A DNA stretch of 64,000 bases from Litorimonas taeanensis (GCF_003634015.1 NZ_RBII01000002.1:523597-587596), one strand, 5' to 3'. Positions 1-9,377 are shown, counted from the first letter of the stretch. The notes: a model not told the origin generated them from the sequence alone. Made by a program: numbers and translations.

Positions 1-1845
1 GCCAACACAACAAATTCCTGTATTTATACCTATCCCTATGCTTACCGTATCGGGCCAACGAATTTCTTTTTGGTCTCGATATTTTGCATTTAGGGCCGCA
101 AGTTCTAACTGCATTTGCAAGACGGCACGTGCAGCACATTTTTGATGTTCTGGAACGGCTATAGGGGCGTTCCAAAAAGCTACGATGGCGTCTCCAATAT
201 ATTTGTCTATGGTTGCGTCATGTGCCTGCAAAATATTGGTCATGGGCGTAAGAAATTTATTTAAGAAGGTGGTAATATCCTGCGGGCGCATAGATTCAGA
301 TATGCGTGAAAACGAACGAATATCTAGGAAGAGAATTGAAATCTCTTGCTCCTGACCGCCAAGCTTAAGCAAGGCAGGGTTTTCGCTGACTTGCTGTACC
401 ATCTCTGGCGATAGGTAGAGGTTAAAGGCCCCTCTTACGCGGGCTCTTTCCGATTCCGCCATATAATATGACGTTAGCATAACAAAGACATAGCACGTTA
501 ACATCGCCAACAGCGGGTAAACTGGATCTAATAAATAATGAAATTCCTTAAAGGCAAAGTTTGAACCCCAGAAAATTCCGTTACCAATCAAAAGAATGAC
601 AATCCCCCCCCTTATCGCCTTTAAACGGGGCAAGGTCAGCGTCAGAATAATTCCCAATATAACAATCAAATAAAACTCTAGTGAAGACGCATAAAAAGGG
701 CGGTAGAGATAATCGCCGGTCAATATCTGTTCTGTGGCTTGCGCGTGAACTAACACGCCAGGCTCGCCGCCTCTGAAGGGAGTTTGCACGATATCTTTTA
801 ACCCTTCTGCACCCGTACCGATGAATACGATATGCCCCATAATATTCTCCTCCCACCCAAAATCGGAAGGGCTATCAGAGAGTATCTTCCAGGCTGGAAT
901 ATACCGCTCTGGATGGGGTGGCTGTGTAAAATAGACATTCAGCGATCCATTTGCTGTTGTCGGAATTTCAAAATCTCCGACCCTAATCGCTTTCACCTCA
1001 ATATTATCGCTAGAAACGCTTTGCGCCTCATAGGAGGCATTACTGCTTCGTATTTGATACGTCGTAGCCCCTTGCACAGTGCGCAGCGCCTCTAGGGCTA
1101 GAGACGGATATATTCGATCACCTATACGGCTAATTAAAGGCGCTGTACGGACGACGCCATCACTCTTATCCGGTTGGAAAGATACACTCCCCGCGCCCTC
1201 TGCCGTTGCTTCTAAGGGCGGTATAGCGTGTAATACCCCATGAAACTCTGGCACGCTATTCACGGGACTATCGCCAATCATGGCAAATCCAGCTTGGGAT
1301 TGAGGTTCTGTTAATGTGGGGCGATTAATTAAAAACAGACCATTTACAACACGCGTTTGTTGAAAGCTTTCCGCAAAGATTTCGTCGTGACTCCGTAGAG
1401 TCAATATCTCATCAAAATGGCTTTTTGCGTCGGGATTATTTTGCAAGACAGACACCATGTTTTCAGGAGAGGTTCTGTCCGTTTCAGAGAATAAAACATC
1501 ATAAGCCACTACGGCGGCCCCAGCATCAGCCAAACGTGTATTTAACTTTGCAAGAACCGTTCTGGGCCAGGGCCATTGACCAATGCGCCTGATGGATTCA
1601 TCATCAATATCAATTATACGCACAGGAACATCTGGATTGAACTCGCGTGGATATTGTTTCTGAAAAGAATCAAAAACAAGATTACTCATTCGCATAATAG
1701 CTTGTGGCTGCACCAAATGCGCCCATGCGAAAAACAACACCGTCAGCAGACCAACCATTGTAGGAATTGCCCATTTGCGGCGGCGGCTAACGACGCCGAT
1801 ATTAAACAATGACAGTTTACCAAAAGGCATGGACGGTAATTTCAT
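1..1845 (-). CDS. CHASE2-domain adenylate/guanylate cyclase (3' end outside window)
   Basis: Membrane sensor cyclase expected to make cAMP or cGMP in response to a periplasmic signal. The reverse strand reads open from an ATG at 1845 to the window edge (615 codons) with no stop. Visible in order: a short cytoplasmic N-terminus, one membrane helix near residues 25-45, a long extracytoplasmic CHASE2 region (about 45-340), three closely spaced membrane helices, then a class III cyclase catalytic domain. The catalytic domain shows metal-binding aspartates in ISILFLDIRSFS and TIDKYIGDAIVAFWNAP, and the family's INTG..VG motif right at the edge. It lies 55 bases downstream of the FecR-domain gene on the same strand, so it is probably the last gene of a three-gene operon. 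The substrate, ATP or GTP, cannot be settled from what is visible. The family call is firm. Confidence 0.93.
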   Translation of the reverse strand, partial: MKLPSMPFGKLSLFNIGVVSRRRKWAIPTMVGLLTVLFFAWAHLVQPQAIMRMSNLVFDSFQKQYPREFNPDVPVRIIDIDDESIRRIGQWPWPRTVLAKLNTRLADAGAAVVAYDVLFSETDRTSPENMVSVLQNNPDAKSHFDEILTLRSHDEIFAESFQQTRVVNGLFLINRPTLTEPQSQAGFAMIGDSPVNSVPEFHGVLHAIPPLEATAEGAGSVSFQPDKSDGVVRTAPLISRIGDRIYPSLALEALRTVQGATTYQIRSSNASYEAQSVSSDNIEVKAIRVGDFEIPTTANGSLNVYFTQPPHPERYIPAWKILSDSPSDFGWEENIMGHIVFIGTGAEGLKDIVQTPFRGGEPGVLVHAQATEQILTGDYLYRPFYASSLEFYLIVILGIILTLTLPRLKAIRGGIVILLIGNGIFWGSNFAFKEFHYLLDPVYPLLAMLTCYVFVMLTSYYMAESERARVRGAFNLYLSPEMVQQVSENPALLKLGGQEQEISILFLDIRSFSRISESMRPQDITTFLNKFLTPMTNILQAHDATIDKYIGDAIVAFWNAPIAVPEHQKCAARAVLQMQLELAALNAKYRDQKEIRWPDTVSIGIGINTGICCVG

Positions 1846-1900
1846 GTCTTTTTCTATTTCAATATTTTCTGTCGAGTTATCATATGGGCTGAATTAAACT

Positions 1901-2812
1901 CTATCGATCAATCTCATTCAGCCCATCAATTTCGCCTAAACCTCTTGATGGCCAATCTGCTTCCTCGATAGATTGGAGCGGCGTCATAAAATCGGTCTCC
2001 TCTTCATTTAATTGTGGCAGCGGAGTAAACCAACTCTCTTCAATTTTAAACGGTCTGAAATTCCCTTCTCGCGTTGGCTGTGTGCGCAAACGGCGATTAA
2101 AATAATTAAAGAGCGAATCCGATACGATAAAAGGTTGAGAGGGCGCGTCGTGCTTACTGGTCACAAGAATAGCTGTCCCACTTTCCGTTAACGTAACTGA
2201 CTGCCCCGCAGAAACAACCTCAACCTCTCCAACACGATTAGCCGTGCTATTATTTTTACCCGGCCCTCTTAAAATTACGAGGGTCGCGCCCGCATGATCC
2301 ATTTGAATATCACCGGCCAATAAGCCCTCTTTTTCAGCACATAGAAATGCTTCTGGCCCCACCAAAACTTCCACCATAGTCCCGCGGATTCCCATAGTCG
2401 CTGTAGGGGTATATATTTTTATTTCATCCGGATTTGTTTTCGAAACTTTACCCGAGGTAAATCGAAACATACCTTTTCGGACTTTAGCGGAGAGAGAGTT
2501 GTTGTTCTTTTTGGGATCATAAACAAATTTATCTATAACCATATCGCATTGCGGGCCAACTGTGAAAGTACTATTATCTTTCAACAAAACTTGAAGGCTA
2601 GAACCAATGCGTGAGTTCACATTATCACCGAGGAAAACGGGTTCTTTTACAATGGCTTGGCGCTTTTCGGCTTCACCCGTACTTTGAATTTCTACAGTCC
2701 CCTTGACCGCTGAATTGCGGCCAACTTCGATAGTGTCTGCCATTGCTGTGGTTAAAAAAAGACTGCTTAGCCCCGTTACAACGCCTATAGTTGATTTAAT
2801 TACGCCCTTCAT
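1901..2812 (-). CDS. FecR-domain periplasmic protein
   Basis: Secreted protein of 303 residues with a FecR domain. Residues 1-25 form a signal peptide (MKGVIKSTIG... ending near TAMA). Residues about 30-155 carry the FecR pattern: a VKGTVEI start, a 'GDNVNSRIGSSLQVLLKD' strand pair, 'STFTVGP', and a MGIRGT turn near 145. The remaining 150 residues have no family I recognise and end in an acidic stretch. Unlike the anti-sigma factor FecR there is no cytoplasmic N-terminal anti-sigma region, and no sigma factor gene is adjacent. The neighbours are a TPR/beta-barrel gene 19 bases upstream and a CHASE2 cyclase downstream. An envelope role linking an outer membrane protein to the cyclase is an inference from that order. 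Confidence 0.88.
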   Translation of the reverse strand: MKGVIKSTIGVVTGLSSLFLTTAMADTIEVGRNSAVKGTVEIQSTGEAEKRQAIVKEPVFLGDNVNSRIGSSLQVLLKDNSTFTVGPQCDMVIDKFVYDPKKNNNSLSAKVRKGMFRFTSGKVSKTNPDEIKIYTPTATMGIRGTMVEVLVGPEAFLCAEKEGLLAGDIQMDHAGATLVILRGPGKNNSTANRVGEVEVVSAGQSVTLTESGTAILVTSKHDAPSQPFIVSDSLFNYFNRRLRTQPTREGNFRPFKIEESWFTPLPQLNEEETDFMTPLQSIEEADWPSRGLGEIDGLNEIDR

Positions 2813-2831
2813 GCTTCACCCCCAATGTGAA

Positions 2832-4226
2832 CTAGAAACTCACTGATAATTTTACATCCGCACCCAAATTATTAAAATCATTTATATCTATATTAGATTC
2901 CCGAAGCGTATAATTTAAACCGAGTTCTAATACGGGTTTATTTAATTCAACATTCGCCGCCTTTGACCCGAGCTGAATGGCCATCGCCGTTCGGGCGCTG
3001 ACCCGTAAATCTGAACGGTCACCACTTAGGCCAATTAAGTTCTCTTTATATCCAAGCTGCCTTGCGCGTAGATAGGATTTTGATGTCAAAGTTTCATTTA
3101 TTACATGTTCATAGCTCATGGCGGCAACTGGACCTGAATAAGCAAAGGCCTGCAAATCAGCTGATTTAGTTTCATATCCCACAGCCGCTGAAAACTTATG
3201 TCTATCTTTTATTTTCTGTAAAAGACCAAACTGCAAACTTGTTTTTAGTCCGTCTCTTTCATCTTCTCTGGAAGCAAAGCTAAGGGGCTTATAATCCTGA
3301 CTATATACCGATAGACTCACAACAGCACGGCTGTCATCTGTAATGGCTTGGCTAAAAGAGGCGCGCGGACCGATTTGATTCAAATAAGTTTCTCCGCTTA
3401 CTTTGACCTGCCTTGCATTCACATCAACGGCCATAACCCCGCCTGCTGGACGATAAGTTAGGCCCGCCCGTGCCTCGTATACGTCATAATCAGCTTGGTC
3501 ATATGTATCATGACGGCGAATATGCCCAACAGCGCCAAGACGCGCCATTACTTTCCTGTCATCAGTTAAAGGCAGGTTCGCTTCGGCCCGCGCTTCTAAT
3601 GTTACTGAAACATCACCGCGTTCATCAAAGCCAAAACTTTCATCTGTCAGAGCATTGCCCGCATTATCATCGGCTCGAAATCCCACCGTAACTTGAGCGC
3701 TTATATCATCTGGAGCGGCATAATTAACCTGTGCTTTTACTGGGTTATAAACCGACCCGGCAGAGGCAATCTCTGGAAAGCTCTTTCGCGGCGGAATAGC
3801 AAATGCCTGTTTATATTGCGTATACGTTTCGGTTTGGTCGGGATTTAACGCTTTACCCTCTAGGAGAGCCAATTCCCTTAAGGCGGCTTTTTGGTCATCC
3901 AGTCGATATAATACCGCCGCATAAAGCAAACGCACAGAATGCCAGTTTGGATTGGCATAAAGCATACGCTCTAAGGCCGCCCCTGCATTTAACATTTCGC
4001 CTTTTTTAATTTGCTGTTTGGCATAGCGAAGGCTGAGGTCGAGATCGTCAAGATTGTCATAGACCTCTTCTTCTGAAATCTGTGGCCCAGTACCCAATGC
4101 GCCTATTTGCGCTTTGGCTTGGTATGGAATAATGCAAAGCAGGCAGAGGATTACGCAATACCATATGAGCCGACCAACGCTGAATTGCGTCTGAAAACTA
4201 TCCTGCGATATATTTAATTGCCCCAT
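2832..4226 (-). CDS. TPR-containing outer-membrane beta-barrel protein (Slam-like architecture)
   Basis: Predicted outer membrane protein: a periplasmic TPR-like helical region followed by a barrel. The reading frame is open from 4307. I prefer the ATG at 4226 because a GGGG tract lies just upstream and the protein then starts close to a hydrophobic signal segment (LIWYCVILCLLC... ending QAKA). About 85 helical residues follow with a tetratricopeptide feel (ALERMLYANPNWHSVRLLYAAVL). The last 320 residues are alternating amphipathic strands ending in LSVSF, a terminal aromatic residue typical of barrel proteins. TPR plus C-terminal barrel is the layout of surface lipoprotein assembly modifiers (Slam, DUF560), but I cannot confirm homology. 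First gene of the FecR/CHASE2 cassette. Confidence 0.7.
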   Translation of the reverse strand: MGQLNISQDSFQTQFSVGRLIWYCVILCLLCIIPYQAKAQIGALGTGPQISEEEVYDNLDDLDLSLRYAKQQIKKGEMLNAGAALERMLYANPNWHSVRLLYAAVLYRLDDQKAALRELALLEGKALNPDQTETYTQYKQAFAIPPRKSFPEIASAGSVYNPVKAQVNYAAPDDISAQVTVGFRADDNAGNALTDESFGFDERGDVSVTLEARAEANLPLTDDRKVMARLGAVGHIRRHDTYDQADYDVYEARAGLTYRPAGGVMAVDVNARQVKVSGETYLNQIGPRASFSQAITDDSRAVVSLSVYSQDYKPLSFASREDERDGLKTSLQFGLLQKIKDRHKFSAAVGYETKSADLQAFAYSGPVAAMSYEHVINETLTSKSYLRARQLGYKENLIGLSGDRSDLRVSARTAMAIQLGSKAANVELNKPVLELGLNYTLRESNIDINDFNNLGADVKLSVSF

Positions 4227-4402
4227 TTTGCCCCACATGAATTCAAGGCAAAATAGAATAACTCCGCCCCTACGCTCATTATGCCTCACCTTAGACCCAA
4301 ACATCATTAAGGAACAATGAAAATCTTACCCCTTGCCCCAAGGCAGCTTAAAGCCTCAATGCCTAGCAGGCTGCACGCTTATAATAGATATAACACTCTT
4401 TG

Positions 4403-4427
4403 AGGCGCATTTAAATTACTTGCGCCT
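4403..4427. repeat. 7-bp inverted repeat downstream of tRNA-Leu
   Basis: AGGCGCA at 4403-4409 pairs with TGCGCCT at 4421-4427 around an 11-base AT-rich loop. It lies about 110 bases beyond the 3' end of the minus-strand tRNA gene and upstream of the TPR/barrel gene. There is no T-run on either side, so I do not call it an intrinsic terminator. Confidence 0.35.
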
Positions 4428-4538
4428 TTCAGGGGAACCTAATCCGTCACCCTCTTCAATCTCATGAATCAGAAAATAACTGCGATATAGTGAAGGCGCA
4501 GTGAAACCTCAAATAGGTCCCTATTAAGTGAGAGAGAA

Positions 4539-4622
4539 TGGTACGGCTGGTCGGAATCGAACCGACACTCCAAAGGAACGGGATTTTGAATCCCGCGCGT
4601 CTACCAATTCCGCCACAGCCGC
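4539..4622 (-). tRNA. tRNA-Leu (anticodon CAA)
   Basis: Reverse strand folds as a class II tRNA of 84 nt with encoded CCA. The acceptor GCGGCTG pairs with CAGCCGT (G1-T72 wobble). The D-arm is of leucine type (GGCGGAATTGGTAGACGCG). The anticodon stem CGGGA/TCCCG carries loop TTCAAAA, giving anticodon CAA, which reads UUG. A variable arm follows, then the T-arm with GGTTCGAATCC. The leucine-type D-arm and the long variable region agree with the anticodon. Confidence 0.95.
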
Positions 4623-4742
4623 CTGTTTCAGACCCAACATAAGGGGGTCTTTGGTAAGGCGCGCAACATAGCTTCGATTTTTTGGACGTCAACTGTTTTG
4701 GCCATATACTTTCCCTTAATATATCGTCTATAGCACGCAGCT

Positions 4743-5348
4743 ATGAAGGGTCATTTTGCTTTCCTTGAACGCTGGTATGAAAATACGAAAGCTTTGGCTC
4801 GCCATCGGCGCGCTATGCCAGCTTTGGCAATGGTCTCTTTTGCCGAAAGTTCATTCTTTCCTATTCCCGTTGACGTGATGGTCATTCCCATGGTGCAAGC
4901 CGCGCCCGAAAAATGGTGGAAAATTGCGGGCGTCGCGGCCTTCTTTTCTGTCTTAGGCGGGATATTCGGATATATGATAGGCATGATGTTTTATGAGGCC
5001 CTCGCTCAGCCTCTTTTAGAGGCTTTAGGGAAAACCGAATATGTTGAGCGGTTTCGTGAAAGCATCAATGAAAACGGGCCATTATGGGTGTTCGGGGCTG
5101 GTTTAACCCCGTTTCCTTATAAAGTGATAACAATCATGAGCGGCGCTGTTCCTGTGCCTTTTTCTGCTTTTTTAATGGCCTCTATCTTGGCGCGGTCATT
5201 ACGGTTTTTCGGCGTTGCGGGGGTTGTACGGCTTTTAGGCCCACAAGCCGAAAAGTTCATGAAAGAACGGTTTGGTCTTTTCACTATTTTGCTTTTTATT
5301 GGACTGGCCGCGGCATGGTTTGCCTATAAGGCGCTTTCTGGACATTAA
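4743..5348 (+). CDS. YqaA/DedA-like (VTT-domain) membrane protein
   Basis: Inner membrane protein of 201 residues of the YqaA branch of the DedA/SNARE-associated (VTT) superfamily, whose members are linked to lipid scrambling or transport. An N-terminal amphipathic part precedes the re-entrant motif AESSFFPIPVDVMVIPMV (about residues 34-51). A glycine-rich helix (FFSVLGGIFGYMIGM), the second re-entrant region GAGLTPFPYKVITIMSGA and two C-terminal helices follow. Paired proline-containing re-entrant loops are the family hallmark. The gene stands alone and convergent with murI, with 7 bases between the stops. The exact substrate is unknown. Confidence 0.85.
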   Translation: MKGHFAFLERWYENTKALARHRRAMPALAMVSFAESSFFPIPVDVMVIPMVQAAPEKWWKIAGVAAFFSVLGGIFGYMIGMMFYEALAQPLLEALGKTEYVERFRESINENGPLWVFGAGLTPFPYKVITIMSGAVPVPFSAFLMASILARSLRFFGVAGVVRLLGPQAEKFMKERFGLFTILLFIGLAAAWFAYKALSGH

Positions 5349-5355
5349 GCGACTA

Positions 5356-6177
5356 TCAGGGCAGTAGCCCTATCACGCGTTTAAATCCAAAAGACTGAAA
5401 CGCTTTAACGCGCGCCGCGCCCGCATTAGGCCCCATAAGAAACGCAATATCTTCACGGGTTTCACAGGGATGTTTGTCAATCTGCCTCAAGACAACCTCC
5501 ACCCGCTTGGCAATGGCCGCGCCGCTATCTATCCAATGAATTGACTGACGAACGGATTGCTTCAATTCATGCGCTAAAAGCGGAAAATGCGTACACGCCA
5601 ATACAACAACATCAATATCCGCGCCGCGGCGGCCTTCGAATAGAGGCGCTAATTCTCGTTGAAAATACTCTATCGACAAGGATTCTCCAGCAAGTTTGCC
5701 TTCGGCCCATTCCACCAGATTAACTGATCCTTGCAAGACCACCTGGCAATCCCCCGCAAATTGAGTGATTAAACTATCAACATATTTTCGACGCACCGTC
5801 CCCGGAGTGCCCAAAACTCCGATCGTCCGTGTTTTAGAGAGCTCAGAGGCCGGTTTTATTGCAGGCACAACACCAATAACGGGCGTTTCTACTACCTCAC
5901 GGATAGCTTCTAATGCAGTCACAGAGGCCGTATTACAGGCAATGACTATCGCATCAGGCTTCGTCATGATGTCTAAACTTGCCAACAACCCCGGCAACCG
6001 GGCCATTAAAGCGTCTGCAGATTTTTCTCCGTAGGGGCGGAAGGCATCATCGGCAACATAATCCAGACATAAATTCGGCAAGCGTTTGCGAATTTCGCCA
6101 ACGACAGACAACCCCCCAACGCCAGAATCAAAGACCAAAACTCGGCCTTGCGGATTAATTTGCGGTACTTCCGCCAT
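5356..6177 (-). CDS. murI: Glutamate racemase
   Basis: Converts L-glutamate to D-glutamate for peptidoglycan precursor synthesis in the cytoplasm. The protein has 273 residues, normal for the family. It shows the N-terminal DSGVGG motif (Asp17, Ser18), the first catalytic cysteine in ACNTAS (Cys81), and the second in ACTHFPLL (Cys195, His197), so both acid/base thiols of the cofactor-independent racemase are present. GTPG near 123 and the Glu-rich C-terminal half are also in place. The start ATG is preceded by AGAGG. No cell-wall genes are adjacent. Confidence 0.97.
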   Translation of the reverse strand: MAEVPQINPQGRVLVFDSGVGGLSVVGEIRKRLPNLCLDYVADDAFRPYGEKSADALMARLPGLLASLDIMTKPDAIVIACNTASVTALEAIREVVETPVIGVVPAIKPASELSKTRTIGVLGTPGTVRRKYVDSLITQFAGDCQVVLQGSVNLVEWAEGKLAGESLSIEYFQRELAPLFEGRRGADIDVVVLACTHFPLLAHELKQSVRQSIHWIDSGAAIAKRVEVVLRQIDKHPCETREDIAFLMGPNAGAARVKAFQSFGFKRVIGLLP

Positions 6178-6308
6178 TTTACCTCTTAAATTTACGTTCT
6201 GCTTGTGTCCTTGTGACGCCCCCGCGTCAATAAAACCTTATAAAACCAAGAAAGACTGTAAGATAAAGTGAGTTTCTTTTAGGGCGGAATAACGGCATAG
6301 CAAAGACT

Positions 6309-7790
6309 ATGTCCGTGGTTCAAAATAAATCTGTCAATTACACTAAAATATTACTGGCCATTATTGGACTCACCCTTGTTTTTCGCTGGGTCTTGATGGC
6401 GGGATTGCCATTGGGTTTACATGGAGATGAAGCCCAATATTGGTCATGGTCTCGTGATTTAGACTGGGGATATTATTCCAAACCTCCATTAATTGCATGG
6501 ATTATTGCTGGGTTTACCTCTGTCTTGGGACATGCAGAATGGGCTATCCGGCTCCCATCCGCCTTATTTCACAGCTTAACTGCTTGGTTTATCTTTTTAA
6601 CCGCCAAACAAGCCTTTGATATTCGCATTGGTTTTTGGACCGCTTGCACATATTTGTTCATGCCAGCTGTATGGCTATCATCAACCTTAATCAGCACAGA
6701 TGTCCCGCTACTTTTATGTTGGGTTTTAGCCCTCAATGCCTGGGTGGCCCTAAGGGAAAACGCCTCTTGGTTTCGAGCAGCACAGCTAGGGTTTGCGATC
6801 GGATTTGGGCTTTTGGCGAAATATGCCATGCTCTTTTTTCTGCCTGTAATCGGACTGGCGGTGATGTTCGATAAACAAACGCGTCAATCTCTTTTGGGCG
6901 TAAAAGGTTTATTCGTTATAGTGCTCATAATCGCCCTCTTTGCGCCGAATATCCTCTGGAATTTAAACCATGATTTCGCCACGCTTTCTCATACTGCCGA
7001 TAATGCAAATCTTTCTGGCCCCCTTTTTAATATTTCAGAGCTACTGACATTTTGGGGGGATCAATTTGGGGTGTTTGGCCTTATATCCCTGCCGCTTTTT
7101 TGCCTCGCCTTGCTTAAAATTAAGACCTTGCCTAAATTCTCTTTCTGGTTGGCTTTGCTCGCCACTTTACCTTTATTCGTTATTTCCTTCCAAGCTTTCG
7201 TCTCTAGGGCCAATGCCAATTGGGCTGTCACAGCTTATATTGCCGCGCCAATTTTGGTCGCCATTTATGCGGTTACCCGTCCGAAAGCCTTGGCCGTTTT
7301 GAAATATGGTTTGATAGGGCAAAGCGTAATTATGATAGCCGCAGCGCTCATTTTACTAAGCCCAGCTTTGACGCAAAAAACGGGATTAGATAGGTCTGTA
7401 AAACGGATGCAAGCTTGGCCCGAAACCGTAGAAGCGGTAGAGGCCCTCTATAAAGCGGGCCATAACGGACAGGATTACGAGGCAGTGGCGACAGATAATC
7501 GCCTCGTTTATTATGACTTACAATATTACGGCCTAGCTGAATTAGCGCCGCTTTATGTGTGGTCACCTAATATAGTCCCAAATAATCATGCAGAAATGAC
7601 AGCGCCTCTACCGAAATCGGACGGCCCTATTCTTTTGTTGAATTATTACAACAATTATGAATCCTATTTCGAAGAAAGCTTTGATCGCCTTCTGCCGCAA
7701 CCTCCGCTCGAAATAGATTTAGGCGGAGGAAGAAAGCGCGTTTTAAAGGTTTGGGTCGGGTATAATCATATCCCAGCAAAAGATAGTTAG
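6309..7790 (+). CDS. Glycosyltransferase family 39-like membrane protein (ArnT/PMT type)
   Basis: Polytopic membrane protein of 493 residues resembling lipid-linked sugar transferases of the GT39/ArnT/PMT_2 group. These move a sugar from a polyprenyl phosphate to a lipid or protein on the periplasmic side. The first periplasmic loop has the characteristic acidic motif HGDEAQYWSW near residue 38 followed by YYSKPPLIAWI, the signature of PMT_2 proteins. About ten hydrophobic helices follow, then a soluble C-terminal domain of about 120 residues. It is isolated between murI and msrA with no polysaccharide genes nearby, so the acceptor cannot be inferred. Confidence 0.85.
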   Translation: MSVVQNKSVNYTKILLAIIGLTLVFRWVLMAGLPLGLHGDEAQYWSWSRDLDWGYYSKPPLIAWIIAGFTSVLGHAEWAIRLPSALFHSLTAWFIFLTAKQAFDIRIGFWTACTYLFMPAVWLSSTLISTDVPLLLCWVLALNAWVALRENASWFRAAQLGFAIGFGLLAKYAMLFFLPVIGLAVMFDKQTRQSLLGVKGLFVIVLIIALFAPNILWNLNHDFATLSHTADNANLSGPLFNISELLTFWGDQFGVFGLISLPLFCLALLKIKTLPKFSFWLALLATLPLFVISFQAFVSRANANWAVTAYIAAPILVAIYAVTRPKALAVLKYGLIGQSVIMIAAALILLSPALTQKTGLDRSVKRMQAWPETVEAVEALYKAGHNGQDYEAVATDNRLVYYDLQYYGLAELAPLYVWSPNIVPNNHAEMTAPLPKSDGPILLLNYYNNYESYFEESFDRLLPQPPLEIDLGGGRKRVLKVWVGYNHIPAKDS

Positions 7791-7805
7791 CCCTATTTTT
7801 ATCGT

Positions 7806-8447
7806 TTAATCTTGTGAGCCCCAGAGTTGTTTTAATCGCCCATCGCGACCACAACTTGTTCTATAATATTTATATCGTAAGGGTTTCTTTTTATAATAGT
7901 CTTGATGATACGCCTCTGCATCATAAAATGGTGACGCAGGTAAAACAGGGGTTACAATTGGCGCTGAAAAAGGCTTAGCCTGTTTAATCTCTTCCAAGGA
8001 AGCTTGGGCCATTTCGATTTGGTCAGGGCGCGCAAAAATCGCGGTTCTGTAGCTGTCGCCTTTATCACAAAATTGACCTGTATCATCCGTTGGGTCAACT
8101 GACTTCCAATAGATATCTAGCAAGCTTTCATAAGATATTACCGTGGGATCAAATGTGATTTTCGCGGCTTCATAATGGCCCGTATCTTTATAAGACACCT
8201 GCTCATATGTCGGATTTTTCGTGCGCCCTCCCGTATAGCCTGACACGGCTTCAATTACGCCGTCTATCTTTTCAAAGTCTGATTCGACGCACCAAAAACA
8301 TCCACCCGCCACAATCATTGTGTCCAACGTTGCTGATTTCACATCCTGACTATCAGGCCCCATTACATCCTGTGAGACAGTTTGGCTTTCTGCGGCGCTA
8401 CACCCTGCAATAAGAATGCCCGCACTTAAGAGTATAAATTTTTTCAT
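7806..8447 (-). CDS. msrA: Peptide-methionine (S)-S-oxide reductase MsrA, lipoprotein form
   Basis: Repairs methionine-S-sulfoxide in oxidised proteins. The core motif GCFWCVE places the catalytic cysteine at residue 50; Cys53 and later cysteines (FCDKGDSYR region and RTSCGRDG near the C-terminus) could act in resolving. Family residues GYTGG and a GHYEA-like segment are present. The N-terminus is MKKFILLSAG followed by the lipobox LIAGC (Cys16), so this MsrA is predicted to be exported and lipid-anchored, unlike the cytoplasmic enzyme. It converges on the GT39 gene with 15 bases between the stops and no obvious terminator. Confidence 0.95.
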   Translation of the reverse strand: MKKFILLSAGILIAGCSAAESQTVSQDVMGPDSQDVKSATLDTMIVAGGCFWCVESDFEKIDGVIEAVSGYTGGRTKNPTYEQVSYKDTGHYEAAKITFDPTVISYESLLDIYWKSVDPTDDTGQFCDKGDSYRTAIFARPDQIEMAQASLEEIKQAKPFSAPIVTPVLPASPFYDAEAYHQDYYKKKPLRYKYYRTSCGRDGRLKQLWGSQD

Positions 8448-8516
8448 AATTCATTTTCCCATAGCCCAAGCTCACACACCAATCACGTCAGTGTTATGCG
8501 CTGTATTTATAAGGCT

Positions 8517-8538
8517 ACGTCTCTAAAGGCAGAGACGT
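8517..8538. repeat. 8-bp inverted repeat between msrA and ubiE
   Basis: ACGTCTCT (8517-8524) and AGAGACGT (8531-8538) form a perfect hairpin with a 6-base loop AAAGGC. It sits 38 bases past the ubiE stop on the minus strand. It lacks a following T-tract in either direction, so it may stabilise the ubiE mRNA 3' end rather than terminate. The role is inferred. Confidence 0.4.
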
Positions 8539-8575
8539 TGCACGACAAAATAAAAAAAATGAAGAAACCCGAAGC

Positions 8576-9340
8576 TTATACTTTCCAACCCGTGTGGAGC
8601 GCAGCGATACCGCCGCTATAATCATCCCACCCTACGCGAGAAAATCCAGCCTCCTCGACTAATTTTGCGAATTGGGCTTGTTTTGGAAAACGCCGGATAG
8701 ACTCAACCAAATATTGATAGCTATCGCGATCATTGGCTAAAAGCTGCCCCATTGGCGGTATAACAGCAAAAGAGTAGCTATCGTAAAATTTACGCAACCA
8801 TTGCGTTGGGGGCGTCGAAAACTCAAGAACCGCCAAACGTCCACCCGGTTTTAAAACGCGATAAAATTCTCGCAAAGCCAATGACCTATCAGTTACATTC
8901 CGAATGCCAAAAGCTATCGTGACAACATCAAAACTTTCATCTGGAAAAGGCAAAGCCTGAGCATCGCCGCAAATGCGCGATAAATTAAGCCCTGCATCTT
9001 TACTGGCATTGACCCCTGCCAAGAGCATTTCAGCATTTATATCACAAATTACAGATTGGGCCGGCTCACCTCCGCGCCGTAGACGCACATCATCTGCCGC
9101 GCGGATAAATCGACGCGCTAAATCTCCTGTGCCTCCTGCCACATCCAAATGTCGCTCCCCTGGCTGCGGGTTCAGCTTGGCCATTGTCATATTCTTCCAG
9201 ACGCGGTGAATGCCAAGGCTCATCGCGTCATTCATCAAGTCATAATTCTTGGCTACGGAGTCAAATACACCGCGCACTCGGGAGGCCTTCTGGCTTTCCG
9301 GAATATTTTCAAAGCCGAAATCAATGGTTTTCTCTGTCAT
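8576..9340 (-). CDS. ubiE: Ubiquinone/menaquinone biosynthesis C-methyltransferase UbiE
   Basis: SAM-dependent C-methyltransferase of quinone biosynthesis, 254 residues. The N-terminal region VRGVFDSVAKNYDLMNDAMS is the family signature. SAM-binding motif I reads DVAGGTGDLARRF near residue 65. Motifs LPFPDESFDVVTIAFGIRN and RVLKPGGRLAVLEFS follow in order. The C-terminus GGIAALHTGWKV matches the usual UbiE ending. It precedes no other ubiquinone gene here; alphaproteobacteria commonly pair it with ubiB, which is absent. A LysR gene lies 37 bases upstream on the same strand. Confidence 0.97.
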   Translation of the reverse strand: MTEKTIDFGFENIPESQKASRVRGVFDSVAKNYDLMNDAMSLGIHRVWKNMTMAKLNPQPGERHLDVAGGTGDLARRFIRAADDVRLRRGGEPAQSVICDINAEMLLAGVNASKDAGLNLSRICGDAQALPFPDESFDVVTIAFGIRNVTDRSLALREFYRVLKPGGRLAVLEFSTPPTQWLRKFYDSYSFAVIPPMGQLLANDRDSYQYLVESIRRFPKQAQFAKLVEEAGFSRVGWDDYSGGIAALHTGWKV

Positions 9341-9377
9341 GGATACGACTCTATCAGTCAGAAATAGAAACCGCTAG

